Shown in pieces: positions 18,554 to 28,820 of a stretch of 64,000 nucleotides of DNA. The notes beneath the pieces are model-generated. The model was not told the origin of the DNA. It did no database searches and saw only the letters and a list, made by a program, of their open reading frames with translations. The translations under genes were made by a program, and so were the position numbers. The DNA is taken from the NCBI GenBank assembly GCA_963792125.1, contig CAWBVA010000012.1, positions 310,001 to 374,000 on the forward strand, written 5' to 3'. Each line of letters opens with the position of its first letter. Position 1 is the stretch's first letter. This DNA comes from Methanocella_A sp963792125 (lineage in GTDB: Archaea; Halobacteriota; Methanocellia; Methanocellales; Methanocellaceae).

Positions 18554-19555
18554 TGGAGAGAGTCAGCCTCATACACGGCGCCGGCGGCGAGATGATGCAG
18601 TCGCTCATCTGCAGCGTGTTCGCCACGATCAAGAATAACAACGCGGGAGGCATCGGGCTCGAGTCGCTGGACGACGGCGCCGCGATACCTTTCGGCGACA
18701 AGTACATCGTCATCACTACTGATAATCACGTCATAAAGCCCATCTTTTTCCCCGGGGGCGACATCGGAAGACTGTCCATATCCGGGACCGTGAACGACCT
18801 CGCCATGATGGGCGCGAAACCGATCGCTCTCACGAACGGCGTCGTCATTCCAGAGGGCTTCCCCATCGACGACCTGAAGCGCATCGTGAAGTCGGTCGAC
18901 GAGGCACTGGAAGAGGCTGGCACCGCGGTGGTGACCGGCGACACGAAAGTCCTGCCCAAAGAGGCGCTGGACAGCATCATCATCAACACCTCCGGCATCG
19001 GCATCTGCGATAAGCCGGTCAGGGACTGCGATCTCAAGCCGGGCAACAAGATCATCGTCACCGGTACGATCGGCGACCATGGCATTTCTATCATCGCCTT
19101 CCGTGAAGGCTTCAAGTTCGGTACCGAGCTGAAATCAGACGTCGCGCCGATATGGAAGACCATCGAGGCGGCCCTTGCCGTCGGCGGCATCACCGCCATG
19201 AAGGACCCGACCCGCGGCGGCGTCGCCAACGTCCTGAACGAGATGGCAAAGAAGAGCGGCGTATCTATCCACATCGACGAAGAGACTGCTGCCAGTTCGC
19301 CGGGACGTCCGGGCGGCGGCGGACATGCTGGGCATCGACCCGATGGAAGTCGCCAACGAGGGCAAAGCTGTGATCGGCGTGGAGGCCGACAAGGCCGATG
19401 CGGTGCTCGAAGCGATCAGGAATTCCAGGTACGGCAAAGAGGCCGTTATCATCGGCGAAGTCAAAGAAGGCAGCGGCGTGATCATGCACACGAAGATCGG
19501 CGGACAGCGGTTTATCGAGCCGCCCCTGGGCGATCCGGTGCCGCGTGTCTGCTAA
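18553..19555 (+). CDS. hypE: Carbamoyl dehydratase HypE, one frameshift
   Basis: HypE dehydrates the carbamoyl group placed on its C-terminal cysteine by HypF, making the cyanide ligands of the active-site iron. The sequence shows HGAGGEMM at the N-terminus, ESLDDGAAI, and DPTRGGVANVLNEMA in the ATP-binding region. After a one-base shift near 19286 the C-terminal domain continues (LPVRRDVRAAADMLGIDP) and ends with the diagnostic PRVC, the modified cysteine being the last residue. The restored length is about 334 residues. Near 19564 a T-run follows the stop. Confidence 0.93.
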
Positions 19556-19563
19556 TTACCTCC

Positions 19564-19569
19564 TTTTTT
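19564..19569 (+). terminator. T-run after the hypCAE operon
   Basis: Six consecutive T a few bases after the hypE stop resemble the oligo-T signals that terminate archaeal transcription. There is no stable stem. Confidence 0.35.
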
Positions 19570-19637
19570 GTCATACGATAAATTTGATATATGATGATAC
19601 TGATTTTCTGTAGCGTACTATCGCCCGGGGTTACATT

Positions 19638-20196
19638 ATGTTGGATTTGATCATTCTCGCTATCTGGCTCATGCTGCCCGCCTACATCGCGAACCCTGCG
19701 GCTGCACTCTTCGGCGGCGGCACGCCCATCGACATGGGCAAAAAGTTTGCGGACGGCAAACGCTGGCTTGGCGATGGTAAAACCTACCGCGGCCTGCTGG
19801 CAGGGACGGTCTGCGGCATGCTCATCGGCGGCGCCCAGATATTGCTGGCACCGGCCATCGCCCCGTATCTTTCAGGCATCGTCAATCCGGACCATCTTAT
19901 TGACATGGACGGCCATCGCGGCGGTCACCATGCCATTCGGGGCCCTGCTGGGCGACATGATCAAGAGCTTCTTCAAGCGGCGCATCGGCTACGAGCGTGG
20001 CGCCATGCTGCCCGTCGCAGACCAGCTCGACTTCGTTGCGGGCGCCTGGGTGCTGACCTACATCGTCGCCCCGGCCTGGATTACTTCCAACTTCACCCTC
20101 GGCATCATCATAACAGTACTCGTTATTACGCCGATTTTACATGTGGCGACCAACATGGTCGGGTTCAAGCTCGGCAAGAAAGACGTCCCCTGGTAA
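19638..20196 (+). CDS. carS: CDP-archaeol synthase, one frameshift
   Basis: An integral membrane enzyme that activates digeranylgeranylglyceryl phosphate with CTP on the way to archaeal polar lipids. The N-terminal segment NPAAALFGGGTPIDMGKKF and DGKTYRGLLAG, then GDMIKSFFKRRIGYERGAM with PVADQLDF, are the family signatures. The two halves are in different frames, with a one-base error near 19905. The restored protein has about 186 residues and five helices, as expected. Confidence 0.92.
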
Positions 20197-20248
20197 TTTC
20201 TAACATATTTTATACCAGGCATACGCAGCAAGTAGTTTCTATACAATG

Positions 20249-20455
20249 GCGCCCCCGGTCATGCCCGCCAAGGGCGCCAAGGGCCAAGTTCGCCAAGACA
20301 GGCAACGGCAGTGCCTTCGCGCGCGCGTGTGCAAACGCAGGGAAGGCTTGACTGACCGGGCAAGTAAATCTGACCCATGCCAGACGATTGTCATTTTTCG
20401 GATATCCTTGGCGCCCTTGGCCCTTGGCGCCCTTGGCGGGCATGACCGGGGGCGC
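20249..20455. repeat. Large inverted repeat with 40-base perfect arms
   Basis: Arms 20249-20288 and 20416-20455 are exact reverse complements and contain GCCAAGGGCGCCAAGGGCCAAG-like reiterations; pairing continues a few bases inward with mismatches. The loop is about 127 bases. It fills most of the 322-base gap between carS and pyrE, which holds no gene. Sequence at the outer end of the right arm (to about 20472) recurs at 9251-9283. Confidence 0.85.
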
Positions 20456-20518
20456 ATGCATGAACAGGATAAATCGAAAAGGATATTACGCTTCAACTCA
20501 TTTACGCCGGTGACCATT

Positions 20519-21046
20519 ATGGACGCAGAGCTTGTCGAGATGCTGAAGAAGACGGGGGCCGTGAAGTTCGGCGATTTCACCCTGTCGTCGGGCCGGAAGA
20601 GCAAGTATTACGTGGACAAGTACGTCTTCGAGACTAACCCGCTGTGCCTCACGGCCATCGGCGATCGGATCGCGAAGATGATCCCGGCCGGCACGCAGCG
20701 GCTCGCAGGCATCGAGATCGGCTCCATTCCTCTGGCAGCCATCGCCAGCGTGAAGAGCGGCATGCCGTTCATCATCGTGCGGAAGGCGCAGAAGGGCTAC
20801 GGCACTAACAAATTGATCGAGGGCGTCTGGGAGAAGGGCGAGAAGGTCTTCGTGGTCGAGGACGTGGTCACCACGGCAAAGGGCGCGCTGGGGGCGGTTC
20901 ACACCTTGAGAGAGGCCGGGCTCGTCGTTGAAGAAATGGTCTGTGTGGTCGACCGGGAAGAGGGCGGCCGCGAGAACCTGGAGAAGGAAGGCATCAAGGT
21001 CAGGTCGCTGGTGAAGTCCAGCGAGCTGCTGGGGTATAAGCCCTAA
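20519..21046 (+). CDS. pyrE: Orotate phosphoribosyltransferase
   Basis: Adds the phosphoribosyl group of PRPP to orotate in pyrimidine synthesis. It has 175 residues, the usual archaeal length. KFGDFTLSSGRKSKYYVD is at the N-terminus and the PRPP-binding loop VFVVEDVVTTAKGAL is complete. GGTGA five bases before ATG 20519 fixes the start; the open frame extends upstream through the inverted repeat but that part is not protein-like. Confidence 0.95.
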   Translation: MDAELVEMLKKTGAVKFGDFTLSSGRKSKYYVDKYVFETNPLCLTAIGDRIAKMIPAGTQRLAGIEIGSIPLAAIASVKSGMPFIIVRKAQKGYGTNKLIEGVWEKGEKVFVVEDVVTTAKGALGAVHTLREAGLVVEEMVCVVDREEGGRENLEKEGIKVRSLVKSSELLGYKP

Positions 21047-21167
21047 CACGATTCATTTTAATCCTTTTATATCGACTGCCATCAGTAATGCCATTTAAAG
21101 ATTAAGCCGATGGCAGCCTATAAACTTAATATTCATCAGCGCGATACTCACTTTGGCTGTGATCACC

Positions 21168-22482
21168 ATGAAAGTTCTAATCGTCGGTTCAGGGGGCCGG
21201 GAGCACGCCATCGCCGAGGCGTTTGCGCGCAGCAGGTACAACCCGAAGATTTACGCCGTCATGAGCAACGTGAACCCGGGCATCAAACGTCTGGCTACGG
21301 ACTACCTGATCGAGAAAGAGACGAACGTGCCGGTCGTGGTGCAGTATGCGGAGGACCACAATGTCGACCTGGCCATTGTCGGCCCGGAAGCGCCGCTGGC
21401 CGCAGGCCTTGCGGATGAGCTGGAGATGACAGGCATCCCCACGGTCGCGCCGGTGAAGGACGCAGCCAGGCTGGAGTTCGACAAGGCGTGGACCCGGGAG
21501 TTCATGGCCCGGAACAAGATCAAGGGTACGCCCCGGTTCAAGGTCTACAAGGACTACGACGACGCCTGCCGTTATATCGAAGAGTTCCCGGACAGCGTGA
21601 TCAAGCCGGCCGGCCTCACCGGAGGCAAGGGCGTCAAGGTCATGGGCGAGCATATCAAGACCCTCGACGAGGCGAAGAAGTACATAGCGGAAGTCGTGAA
21701 GAACGACCGCGTGGTCATCGAGGAACGCCTCAAGGGCGAAGAGGTCACGATCATGGCCTTCGTGGACGGCAAGAACCTGTCGCCGATGCCTACTGTGCAG
21801 GACCACAAGCGCGCGTACGAGAACGACCAGGGCCCGAATACAGGGGGCATGGGCTCGTACACTGACAACACCGAGCTGCTGCCGTTCATGCTCATGAGCG
21901 ACTACGAAGAGGGCGTGGAGATCATGAAGGATACTGTCGCCGCGTTGAGCAAGACGATGGGCATCAAGTACAAAGGCGTCCTCTACGGGCAGTTCATGAT
22001 CACCAGCGAGGGGATGAAGGTAGTCGAGTTCAACGCCCGGTTCGGGGACCCGGAGGCCATGAACGTCCTGACGCTGCTGAAGTCGGACTTCGTGGACGTC
22101 TGCGAGGCGATCGTCGACGGCAGCCTGGATAAGATGAAGATCGAGTTCGAACGCAGCGCGTCGGTCTGCAAGTACGTGGTACCCGAAGGCTACCCTGGAG
22201 AGTCCTGTGAAGAACGCGCCCCTGACCGTGGACGAAAAGCCGGAGTTCACGGTCTATTACGCCAGCGTGAACGAGAAGGACGGGAAGGTCTATACGACTT
22301 CCTCGCGGTCACTGGCCGTCGTCGGCGTCGCTGATAATATCGCGGATGCGGAGACGCTCTCCGAGATGGGGCTGGCGAGCGTGCGCGGGAAGTTCCACTG
22401 CCGCCACGACATCGGCAAGGAGCAGCTGATCCGGAAACGGATCGAGCACATGGAAGCCATACGTGGTGACAAAGCTTTTTAA
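21168..22482 (+). CDS. purD: Phosphoribosylamine-glycine ligase, one frameshift
   Basis: The second step of purine synthesis, an ATP-grasp ligase making GAR. It starts MKVLIVGSGGREHAIAEAF (ATG 21168) and shows the ATP-grasp segments KPAGLTGGKGVKVM, EERLKGEEVTIMAFVDG and VVEFNARFGDPEAMNVL. The last 90 residues (APLTVDEKPEF onward) are displaced by a one-base error near 22203. Restored length is about 438 residues. A T-run (22487-22492) after the stop is a plausible terminator. Confidence 0.94.
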
Positions 22483-22486
22483 CTCC

Positions 22487-22492
22487 TTTTTT
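22487..22492 (+). terminator. T-run after purD
   Basis: Six T begin five bases after the purD stop codon. There is no stem-loop; it is suggested only by composition and position. Confidence 0.35.
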
Positions 22493-22582
22493 ATATCGTT
22501 GATTTTCTGCCTGGCGCCAGCTGTCATGCACCTTTATTTTGATAATAATATTATAATAATGGAACACATTGAATAATATCAA

Positions 22583-25096
22583 ATGAAGATGCAGTTTGAT
22601 TCCGGCGTTGGAGAGCGTAGCAGCAGGATATTTGACAATCTGCCCGATGCTATACTATTTTTTAATCCGGCCGGAGATCTCAAATATATCAATAACGCAG
22701 GGCTGACGCTGATGGGCCAGGACACGCGTCACCGCCATTTCTGCGAGATCGCCGACTGCGGCACGTCGAGCTTCCCGGAGCTGATTGACAACGTCAGGCG
22801 CAGGGTAATCGTGGACCAGGTTGCCTGTAACATGAAACCGCTTAAAAACGGCAGACCACTGTATTTGAACATCATCCCGATCGGCGGAGGAGCCATCTGC
22901 ACGCTGACTGACAGGAAAATTGTCTCTGCTGGCAATGAATCGATGTACCGGGCTATCTATTGCGGGTCTATGGACGCAATTTTCATCGTAGATCCGGCGG
23001 ACCACCATATTCTTTCGGTGAACAGCGCTGCAGAGGGGCTTACCGGATATCGCTACCTGGAGCTGATAGGCCGGGAATACGAAACGGTTGTTACGAAGCC
23101 TGACCGGGAACGCGTCAGGCGTATCTTCGGCAGGGCTACTGCAGACAGGACAAGAACGGAGTACGTCGACCTTTACCGGAAAGACGGCACCATGGTGCCG
23201 GCAAAGCTCAGCGCCCTGTGTATTACATATGACAGCCGGCGGGTGATCGTCTCTGTGGTCCGGGATATTTACCTGCAGGAACGCCCGGAAGACGAAGTCT
23301 CGCAGCGTGACAACGAGCTGTCCGCGTTGAACTACATCAGCTCAATGGCAGGCGGCACACTGGACATGCAGGATATACTGGAGCGGGCCATCAGGATGAC
23401 GTGCAAGGCTAAAAGCATCCCGGCCGGCTGCATTTTCCTGCTGGACCGGGACACTGGCGATCTGAAGCCAGAGGCTTCGGTCGGGATGGACAGGGAGAAG
23501 CTGGAGAAAAAGGGTAAAATCAAGGCAGGGGAATGTATCGAAGGCATGGCCGTTAACACCGGGGAACCAGTCGTCGTGGAGGACCTGAAAAGCTGGCACG
23601 GCCCCGGGTGTAACGTCGCTTATGCCGGGCTTGCACGGTCGCTCGTATCAGTGCCGGTCTACAGCCGGGGTACGGTGATCGGTGTCATGGACCTGGCCAC
23701 AACGGATAAACGCTCATTCACCTCCCGGGACACCCGGTTTTTCATGAGCGTTGCAGGCATCATCGGCATACTGGTCGAGAACGAGAGCTATACCCGGCAT
23801 ATCAAGGCGCATGCGGCCGAGGACGAAAAGCTCGCCCTGGAATTGCGCCGGCAGGCGGAGGAGTTGCGTCGGAACTACGAGCTGCTACGCCGGATCACCC
23901 AGAGCATCAACCTCGACGATACGCTGGACAGCATCGTGAAGAACGTGCCCGGGCTCCTCAGGCTAGACGGCTGCGTTATCTTCCGCCTCGAGGAGCGGGA
24001 GATCAGTTCGGTCCGGGCCACAGAATCAATCACAAAAAAGCATGGGCCTCTGCGATATGACCTCGACAGGCTGGTAGCCACACGCGAGGCGGTGGATAAA
24101 AAGCGTACAGTAGTGGTCAACGACGCGCTGACATACCCGGGCATAGCGATGGACGTGATCCAGAATCTTAATATCCGGGCCATGATTATCCTGCCGCTGG
24201 TAGCCCGGGGCAAGACCCTGGGAGTCATGTGGCTCCTGGACACGGTTGCGTCGCGCAAGTTCAGCGACGTCGACATCCAGCGGTCCAATATGCTGTCCGA
24301 CCAGGTGGCGATCGCCATCGACAACGCGACGCTCTTCAGGCAGCTTTCCGAGGCAAACCGGCAGCTCGAGGACTCATACGACCGGCTGAAGAACCTGGAC
24401 AGCATGAAAATGGAATTTTTCACCCTGCTGTCCCATGAGCTGCGCACGCCGCTCACCACGATCAAGGGGTATGCCGATCTGCTCCAGGACGGGGTGCTCG
24501 GCACGTTGAATGAAGAGCAGCGGGATAAGCTCGCCAGGATCAGCGCGGGCGTGGACCGCCTGACGAAGATCGTCGAAAACCTGTCCGACCTGTCGAGCAT
24601 CGCATCGAAAAAATACGTAGTAGACATCATACCCGTCTCGCTTATCGACCTGATCAATGAGGTGGTCAAGGGCATGGCGTTCCTCGCAGAAAGCAAAGGC
24701 ATCGACATCTCTACCGACGTGCCGCTGAACCTGCCCATCGTGTACGTGGACCGGGCGCGCATTATGCAGGTAGTCCTGAACATCCTTAACAACGCCATCA
24801 AATACACGCCATCGGGAGGGCACGTGACGATCAGGGCGAAGGACGAAGGCGATCACGTCCTCGTGTCCGTGCAGGACACGGGCATCGGCATACCTCACCG
24901 GGACCTGGAGAACATTTTTTCCGGCTTCTACCATTCCGGCTACAAGCTGTCCTACGAGTACAAGGGAGCAGGCCTTGGGCTGGCGCTTTCCAGGGGCATC
25001 GTCGAGAGCCACGGCGGCCATATATGGGCGGAGAGCGAGGTCGGAAAGGGGAGCACATTCTATTTCACGTTGCCCAAGAATGCACCGCTGAAATAG
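22583..25096 (+). CDS. Soluble PAS-PAS-GAF-GAF sensor histidine kinase
   Basis: An 837-residue signalling kinase without membrane helices. Domain order: PAS (about 14-110, starting IFDNLPDAILFFN), PAS (about 125-235, with SMDAIFIVDP and VVRDIY), GAF (about 250-400), GAF (about 435-585), a linking coiled coil, a HisKA dimerisation domain with the phosphoacceptor H618 in LLSHELRTPL, and a HATPase domain with the N box (NILNNAIKY, about 735), DTGIGIP (about 765) and GAGLGLALSRGI. It probably senses a cytoplasmic small molecule or redox signal. No response regulator is adjacent, so the partner is unknown. Confidence 0.9.
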   Translation: MKMQFDSGVGERSSRIFDNLPDAILFFNPAGDLKYINNAGLTLMGQDTRHRHFCEIADCGTSSFPELIDNVRRRVIVDQVACNMKPLKNGRPLYLNIIPIGGGAICTLTDRKIVSAGNESMYRAIYCGSMDAIFIVDPADHHILSVNSAAEGLTGYRYLELIGREYETVVTKPDRERVRRIFGRATADRTRTEYVDLYRKDGTMVPAKLSALCITYDSRRVIVSVVRDIYLQERPEDEVSQRDNELSALNYISSMAGGTLDMQDILERAIRMTCKAKSIPAGCIFLLDRDTGDLKPEASVGMDREKLEKKGKIKAGECIEGMAVNTGEPVVVEDLKSWHGPGCNVAYAGLARSLVSVPVYSRGTVIGVMDLATTDKRSFTSRDTRFFMSVAGIIGILVENESYTRHIKAHAAEDEKLALELRRQAEELRRNYELLRRITQSINLDDTLDSIVKNVPGLLRLDGCVIFRLEEREISSVRATESITKKHGPLRYDLDRLVATREAVDKKRTVVVNDALTYPGIAMDVIQNLNIRAMIILPLVARGKTLGVMWLLDTVASRKFSDVDIQRSNMLSDQVAIAIDNATLFRQLSEANRQLEDSYDRLKNLDSMKMEFFTLLSHELRTPLTTIKGYADLLQDGVLGTLNEEQRDKLARISAGVDRLTKIVENLSDLSSIASKKYVVDIIPVSLIDLINEVVKGMAFLAESKGIDISTDVPLNLPIVYVDRARIMQVVLNILNNAIKYTPSGGHVTIRAKDEGDHVLVSVQDTGIGIPHRDLENIFSGFYHSGYKLSYEYKGAGLGLALSRGIVESHGGHIWAESEVGKGSTFYFTLPKNAPLK

Positions 25097-25163
25097 TAGT
25101 GGTTAAAAATAGGGGCGGAAACCTGTGCGTAACTATAATATTAACCGCGGCAATTTTCCTGTG

Positions 25164-25868
25164 ATGGCCGAGCATTGCACAGTTTTTATCACCCGCTACC
25201 GGGCGGTACTGTTCGACATGGACGGCGTCATCACTGACACCATGCCCATTCACCTGAAAGCCTGGCAGGAGGCGTTCAGGCCTTATGGCGTCGACGTGGG
25301 TAAGATGGACGTCTATATCAGGGAAGGCATGCAGTCGAAGGTCATGGCATGTGAGATCGCCCGTGAGAAAGGCCGTGAGCTCAGCGACGAGGACATGAAA
25401 AACATAGTAGAGGAAAAGGGGAGAATTTTCGACCGTGAGGCAAGCGTACATGCCAGGGCTTACGACGGCGCCGCGGAGGTTCTCAAGATGCTGCGCAATA
25501 ACGGCCTGAAGACGGCGCTGGTCACTGGCAGCCGTTCCGAGTCGGCACGTAAAGTGCTGCAGACGGCGGGCGTCGGGGGACTGTTCGACATCATGGTGAC
25601 CGGCGACGACACGGAAAGGGGAAAGCCGGACCCGGAACCGTACCTGAAGGCCATAGGTAAGGCCGGAGTGGACCGTCTGAACTGCATAGTCGTCGAGAAC
25701 GCGCCCCTCGGCATCAAATCGGCGAAAGCGGCCGGCGTCGACTATGTCATTGCCGTGACCACCTCGCTGGGGAAAGACTACCTGAAGGAAGCGGACGATA
25801 TCATGGACTCCGTCGCGAAGCTGGAACAGTGCCTGGCCAGGCGCTTCGCGGCACGGCCTGTGATTTGA
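25164..25868 (+). CDS. HAD-superfamily phosphatase, beta-phosphoglucomutase-like
   Basis: A 234-residue haloacid-dehalogenase hydrolase. Motif I is LFDMDGVITDT, motif II LVTGSRSE, motif III GKPDPEPYL and motif IV VVENAPLGI. The helical cap after motif I fits subfamily IA, which includes phosphoglycolate phosphatase and beta-phosphoglucomutase; the DMDGV form is commoner in the mutase-like branch. The AT-rich element at about 25133-25143 lies near TATA distance from ATG 25164; an in-frame GTG at 25125 is the alternative start. Confidence 0.82.
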   Translation: MAEHCTVFITRYRAVLFDMDGVITDTMPIHLKAWQEAFRPYGVDVGKMDVYIREGMQSKVMACEIAREKGRELSDEDMKNIVEEKGRIFDREASVHARAYDGAAEVLKMLRNNGLKTALVTGSRSESARKVLQTAGVGGLFDIMVTGDDTERGKPDPEPYLKAIGKAGVDRLNCIVVENAPLGIKSAKAAGVDYVIAVTTSLGKDYLKEADDIMDSVAKLEQCLARRFAARPVI

Positions 25869-25901
25869 GGGCTCGGAGGTTTCATGAGGGCACGGAGACT
25901 C

Positions 25902-26032
25902 TCACCACAGGGGACACAGAGGACACAGAGGACGGCACAGAGGTCTTTTTAATAACAGGGCTGTCTCGCATCAGCCTTTTTCTAAAAAGTCCTCTGTGAA
26001 TACCTCTGTGGCCTCTGTGTCCCCTGTGGTGA
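25902..26032. repeat. Long inverted repeat of CACAGAGG units
   Basis: The left arm 25902-25950 and right arm 25984-26032 pair over about 49 bases with few mismatches. Each arm contains GGACACAGAG-type units in near-tandem array. The T/A-rich inner ends (CTTTTT/AAAAAG) surround a loop of about 33 bases. It lies between two convergent genes, where it could end transcription from both sides. Confidence 0.85.
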
Positions 26033-26067
26033 AAGTCTTCATGGCTAGGTGAAACCACGGCACCCTG

Positions 26068-27660
26068 CTATAGGAGATCCCTGAGTTCGGGATACCGGGA
26101 TGTATAGGCATCTGAAAATTTCCTTGCCTCTGACCTGTTACCGTTTTCGGCCAGCGTATGGCAAATATGCCAGTAGGCGAACCTGATGCCCGCCCAGTAT
26201 CCCATGCGCTCCGAGTAGGCCATGCAGGAGTTCAGGAGATTAAGGGCTTTCGCCCGGTCACCCGCCTTCGCGTAGGCAGTGCCGAGGTTACCCATCTGGT
26301 TTGCGATAGCCTTCACGTCCTCCGAGCTGACGGCCAGCTTGAGCGCGTTCTCGTAACGCTCTATGGCTTTTGCGTTGTCCCCGAGGGCACGGGAGATAGC
26401 GCCAATGTAGCTGCAGGCAGCCAGCTGACACTTCCAGGCCTGCTGGCTATTCAGGCTCCGTGAGAGCTTTTCCATCTCCAGGAACTCCTCTTCGGCCCGG
26501 CGCACGTCGCCAAGGTACATCGCACAAGAGCCGACATTATTGCGGATGGTGGCCATGTCCAGCGGATCGGTCACGTTGGTGCTGGCCGACTCAAAACATT
26601 TGATCGCGTTAGCGTACTCCCGCTTTTCAAAGAAGATGATGCCGCGGTAGAACGCTGTCAGGGCGCTCATACGGCCGGCCGGGGTGCGGGAAGAAGCGTC
26701 GTCCAGCAGGTCGATGGCCCGATCGTAGTCGCCCTGCCGGATGGCTATGCACCCAAGAAGTATGGAGACGTAGGCCTTCATGCTTTTATTTGTGGTCATC
26801 TGCATGGCCCTGGCCGCGTATGCGGAAGCCTGGCGGAACCGTCCCGTGAGCATGTTGTCCAGCGCGAGAATGGCGTTATAATGGTACAGCAGGGCAGTAC
26901 TGGATTTCGAAGGCCTGACCGACGTAAGGTAGGAAGCGATCTTCTCCGAAGGGCTGATGTTGAATAGCAGCAGGCCCAGGGAAGCCTTCATGTCGTCCAT
27001 GGCCGGGCCGGGCGGGATGCCGGAGGACTGCAGGTCTCTCACAATGCCGAAGAGTCTGACGACCTCCTGGTATTTCCTCTCCTTGCTCAGGAACCGCAGG
27101 TAGCCGGGAGCGCTGGCCATCTTCTCGATGAGATCAGTCACATGATTGACGTCGGCGTCCATGATAGCTCCCCTGTCTCCAAGGTATTTCGCCAGGCCGA
27201 TCATGTACCCGGACAGGTCTTCCGGAACCTGCATATTAGAAAGCTCGTCCAGGTCCAGCTCGCCGAACTCCCGGCACGGCATGTCCATCAGTTGTGGTTC
27301 CGCAGCCTGTTTTAACGCACTGTCGAGCGCGGAGACGAACTGCTTGAAACGGCGGTCGAAATCCTTGTATGTGACCTCACTTTCAGGTGACTGGCCCCGG
27401 AACAGGTCGAATATCGTCCTGCACAGCGAGACTTTCTCAATCGTATCGGCCCGGTGCCCTCGCGGATCATAGCAGTCCAGCGAGGTCGCCAGCGCCGACA
27501 GGCCGTCTTCATCGAGGATATCCCCAAAGCTGCAGGCAAGCGATCGTCGCAGGAGTGAGGCTATTACATCGTCGCTCACCCCGGAAATTTTCATGGGATC
27601 ACCGGCCCCGACAGATGAATAGATGTCTAGAAGCAGCCTTATCAGATGCCTGGGCAGCAC
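26068..27660 (-). CDS. TPR-repeat protein with unique N-terminal domain
   Basis: A 530-residue soluble protein. The first ~260 residues show no recognised domain. The C-terminal half contains six to seven TPR units (for example CIAIRQGDYDRAIDLLDDAS, AFYRGIIFFEKREYANAIKC, GNLGTAYAKAGDRAKALNLL), in the style of signalling TPR proteins. The GTG start at 27660 has GAGGTGA four bases upstream. Function unknown; probably protein-protein interaction. Confidence 0.75.
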   Translation of the reverse strand: MLPRHLIRLLLDIYSSVGAGDPMKISGVSDDVIASLLRRSLACSFGDILDEDGLSALATSLDCYDPRGHRADTIEKVSLCRTIFDLFRGQSPESEVTYKDFDRRFKQFVSALDSALKQAAEPQLMDMPCREFGELDLDELSNMQVPEDLSGYMIGLAKYLGDRGAIMDADVNHVTDLIEKMASAPGYLRFLSKERKYQEVVRLFGIVRDLQSSGIPPGPAMDDMKASLGLLLFNISPSEKIASYLTSVRPSKSSTALLYHYNAILALDNMLTGRFRQASAYAARAMQMTTNKSMKAYVSILLGCIAIRQGDYDRAIDLLDDASSRTPAGRMSALTAFYRGIIFFEKREYANAIKCFESASTNVTDPLDMATIRNNVGSCAMYLGDVRRAEEEFLEMEKLSRSLNSQQAWKCQLAACSYIGAISRALGDNAKAIERYENALKLAVSSEDVKAIANQMGNLGTAYAKAGDRAKALNLLNSCMAYSERMGYWAGIRFAYWHICHTLAENGNRSEARKFSDAYTSRYPELRDLL

Positions 27661-27734
27661 CGCGTCACCTCAATAATAACTAATGACGCCTGCCCATTTG
27701 AACGTACATCTGATTTTCAGCGAACGTGTCAGGA

Positions 27735-28820
27735 TCAGATATGATCGGGACAAATTCTGCCGGACATGATCATGTGGTCAGCGATGACCAGCGCAACCAT
27801 CGCCTCGGCGACCGGCACAATCCTCGGAACTATTGACGGGTCATGGCGGCCGGCAATGACGATGTCCGCCGTCTCCATGTTTGACATGTCCACGGTGCGC
27901 TGCCGCCGGGAGATGGAAGGTGTAGGCTTTACCGCGATGCGACAGATCACCGGCATGCCCGAGCTGATGCCGCCCAGGATGCCGCCGCTGTTGTTCGTCC
28001 TCGTCTTTATGTCGCCTTTGTCAAGCGTGAACTCGTCGTTCATCTCGCTGCCCCTCATGCGGGCAGCCCTGAAGCCGGCGCCGATCTCCACGCCCTTCAC
28101 GCTGCCGATGCCCATGAGCGCGCCAGCGAGGTCGGCGTCCAGCTTGCCGAAGACAGGCGATCCCAGGCCGGCCGGGACGTCGATGGCGAGGACTTCCACT
28201 GTGCCGCCGATACTGTCGCCCTCCTTCCGTGCCTGCATAATGGCCTGGCTCATGGCCTCCACGGCGGACGGATCGGCGGATCGCACCGGGTTCTTATAGG
28301 TGTTGTTGACGATGTCGGCAAGGCTGGATTCTTTTGCAGTAACGTTCCCGACTGAGGTGGCATGGGCATAGACGTGTATGCCCTTAGTCGCGAGCAGCTT
28401 CTTTGCGATAGCGCCTGCGGCGACCCGGGCAAGCGTCTCCCTGCCGGAGGAGCGGCCTCCGCCACGGTAGTCACGGTACCCGTACTTAGCCTGGTAGCTG
28501 TAGTCCGCATGGCCGGGACGGGGCAGGTTTTTGATCGCCTCGTAAGCGGAGGAGTCAGCGTCCCTGTTCCGGACGAGCATGGCGATCGGCATGCCGGTGG
28601 TCCTGCCCTCGAACACGCCGGAGAGTACCTCGACCCTGTCGGATTCAGCCCGCTGCGTGGTAATATCGCTCTGGCCCGGCCTCCGCCGGTCGAGCTCCTG
28701 CTGTAGGTCAGTCTCGCTGATGTCGAGGCCCGCCGGACAGCCATCGACGACCGCGCCGAGGCCCGGACCATGGCTTTCGCCGAAGGTCGTGACCCTGAAA
28801 GCGCGGCCGAAGGTGTTCAT
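27735..28820 (-). CDS. aroC: Chorismate synthase
   Basis: The last shikimate-pathway step, an FMN-dependent elimination giving chorismate. It is 361 residues long with the family signatures GESHGPGLGAVVDGCPAG, RRPGQSDITTQR, and GGGRSSGRETLARVAAGAIA. Its ATG overlaps the aroA stop as ATGA, so the two genes are coupled. Confidence 0.96.
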   Translation of the reverse strand: MNTFGRAFRVTTFGESHGPGLGAVVDGCPAGLDISETDLQQELDRRRPGQSDITTQRAESDRVEVLSGVFEGRTTGMPIAMLVRNRDADSSAYEAIKNLPRPGHADYSYQAKYGYRDYRGGGRSSGRETLARVAAGAIAKKLLATKGIHVYAHATSVGNVTAKESSLADIVNNTYKNPVRSADPSAVEAMSQAIMQARKEGDSIGGTVEVLAIDVPAGLGSPVFGKLDADLAGALMGIGSVKGVEIGAGFRAARMRGSEMNDEFTLDKGDIKTRTNNSGGILGGISSGMPVICRIAVKPTPSISRRQRTVDMSNMETADIVIAGRHDPSIVPRIVPVAEAMVALVIADHMIMSGRICPDHI

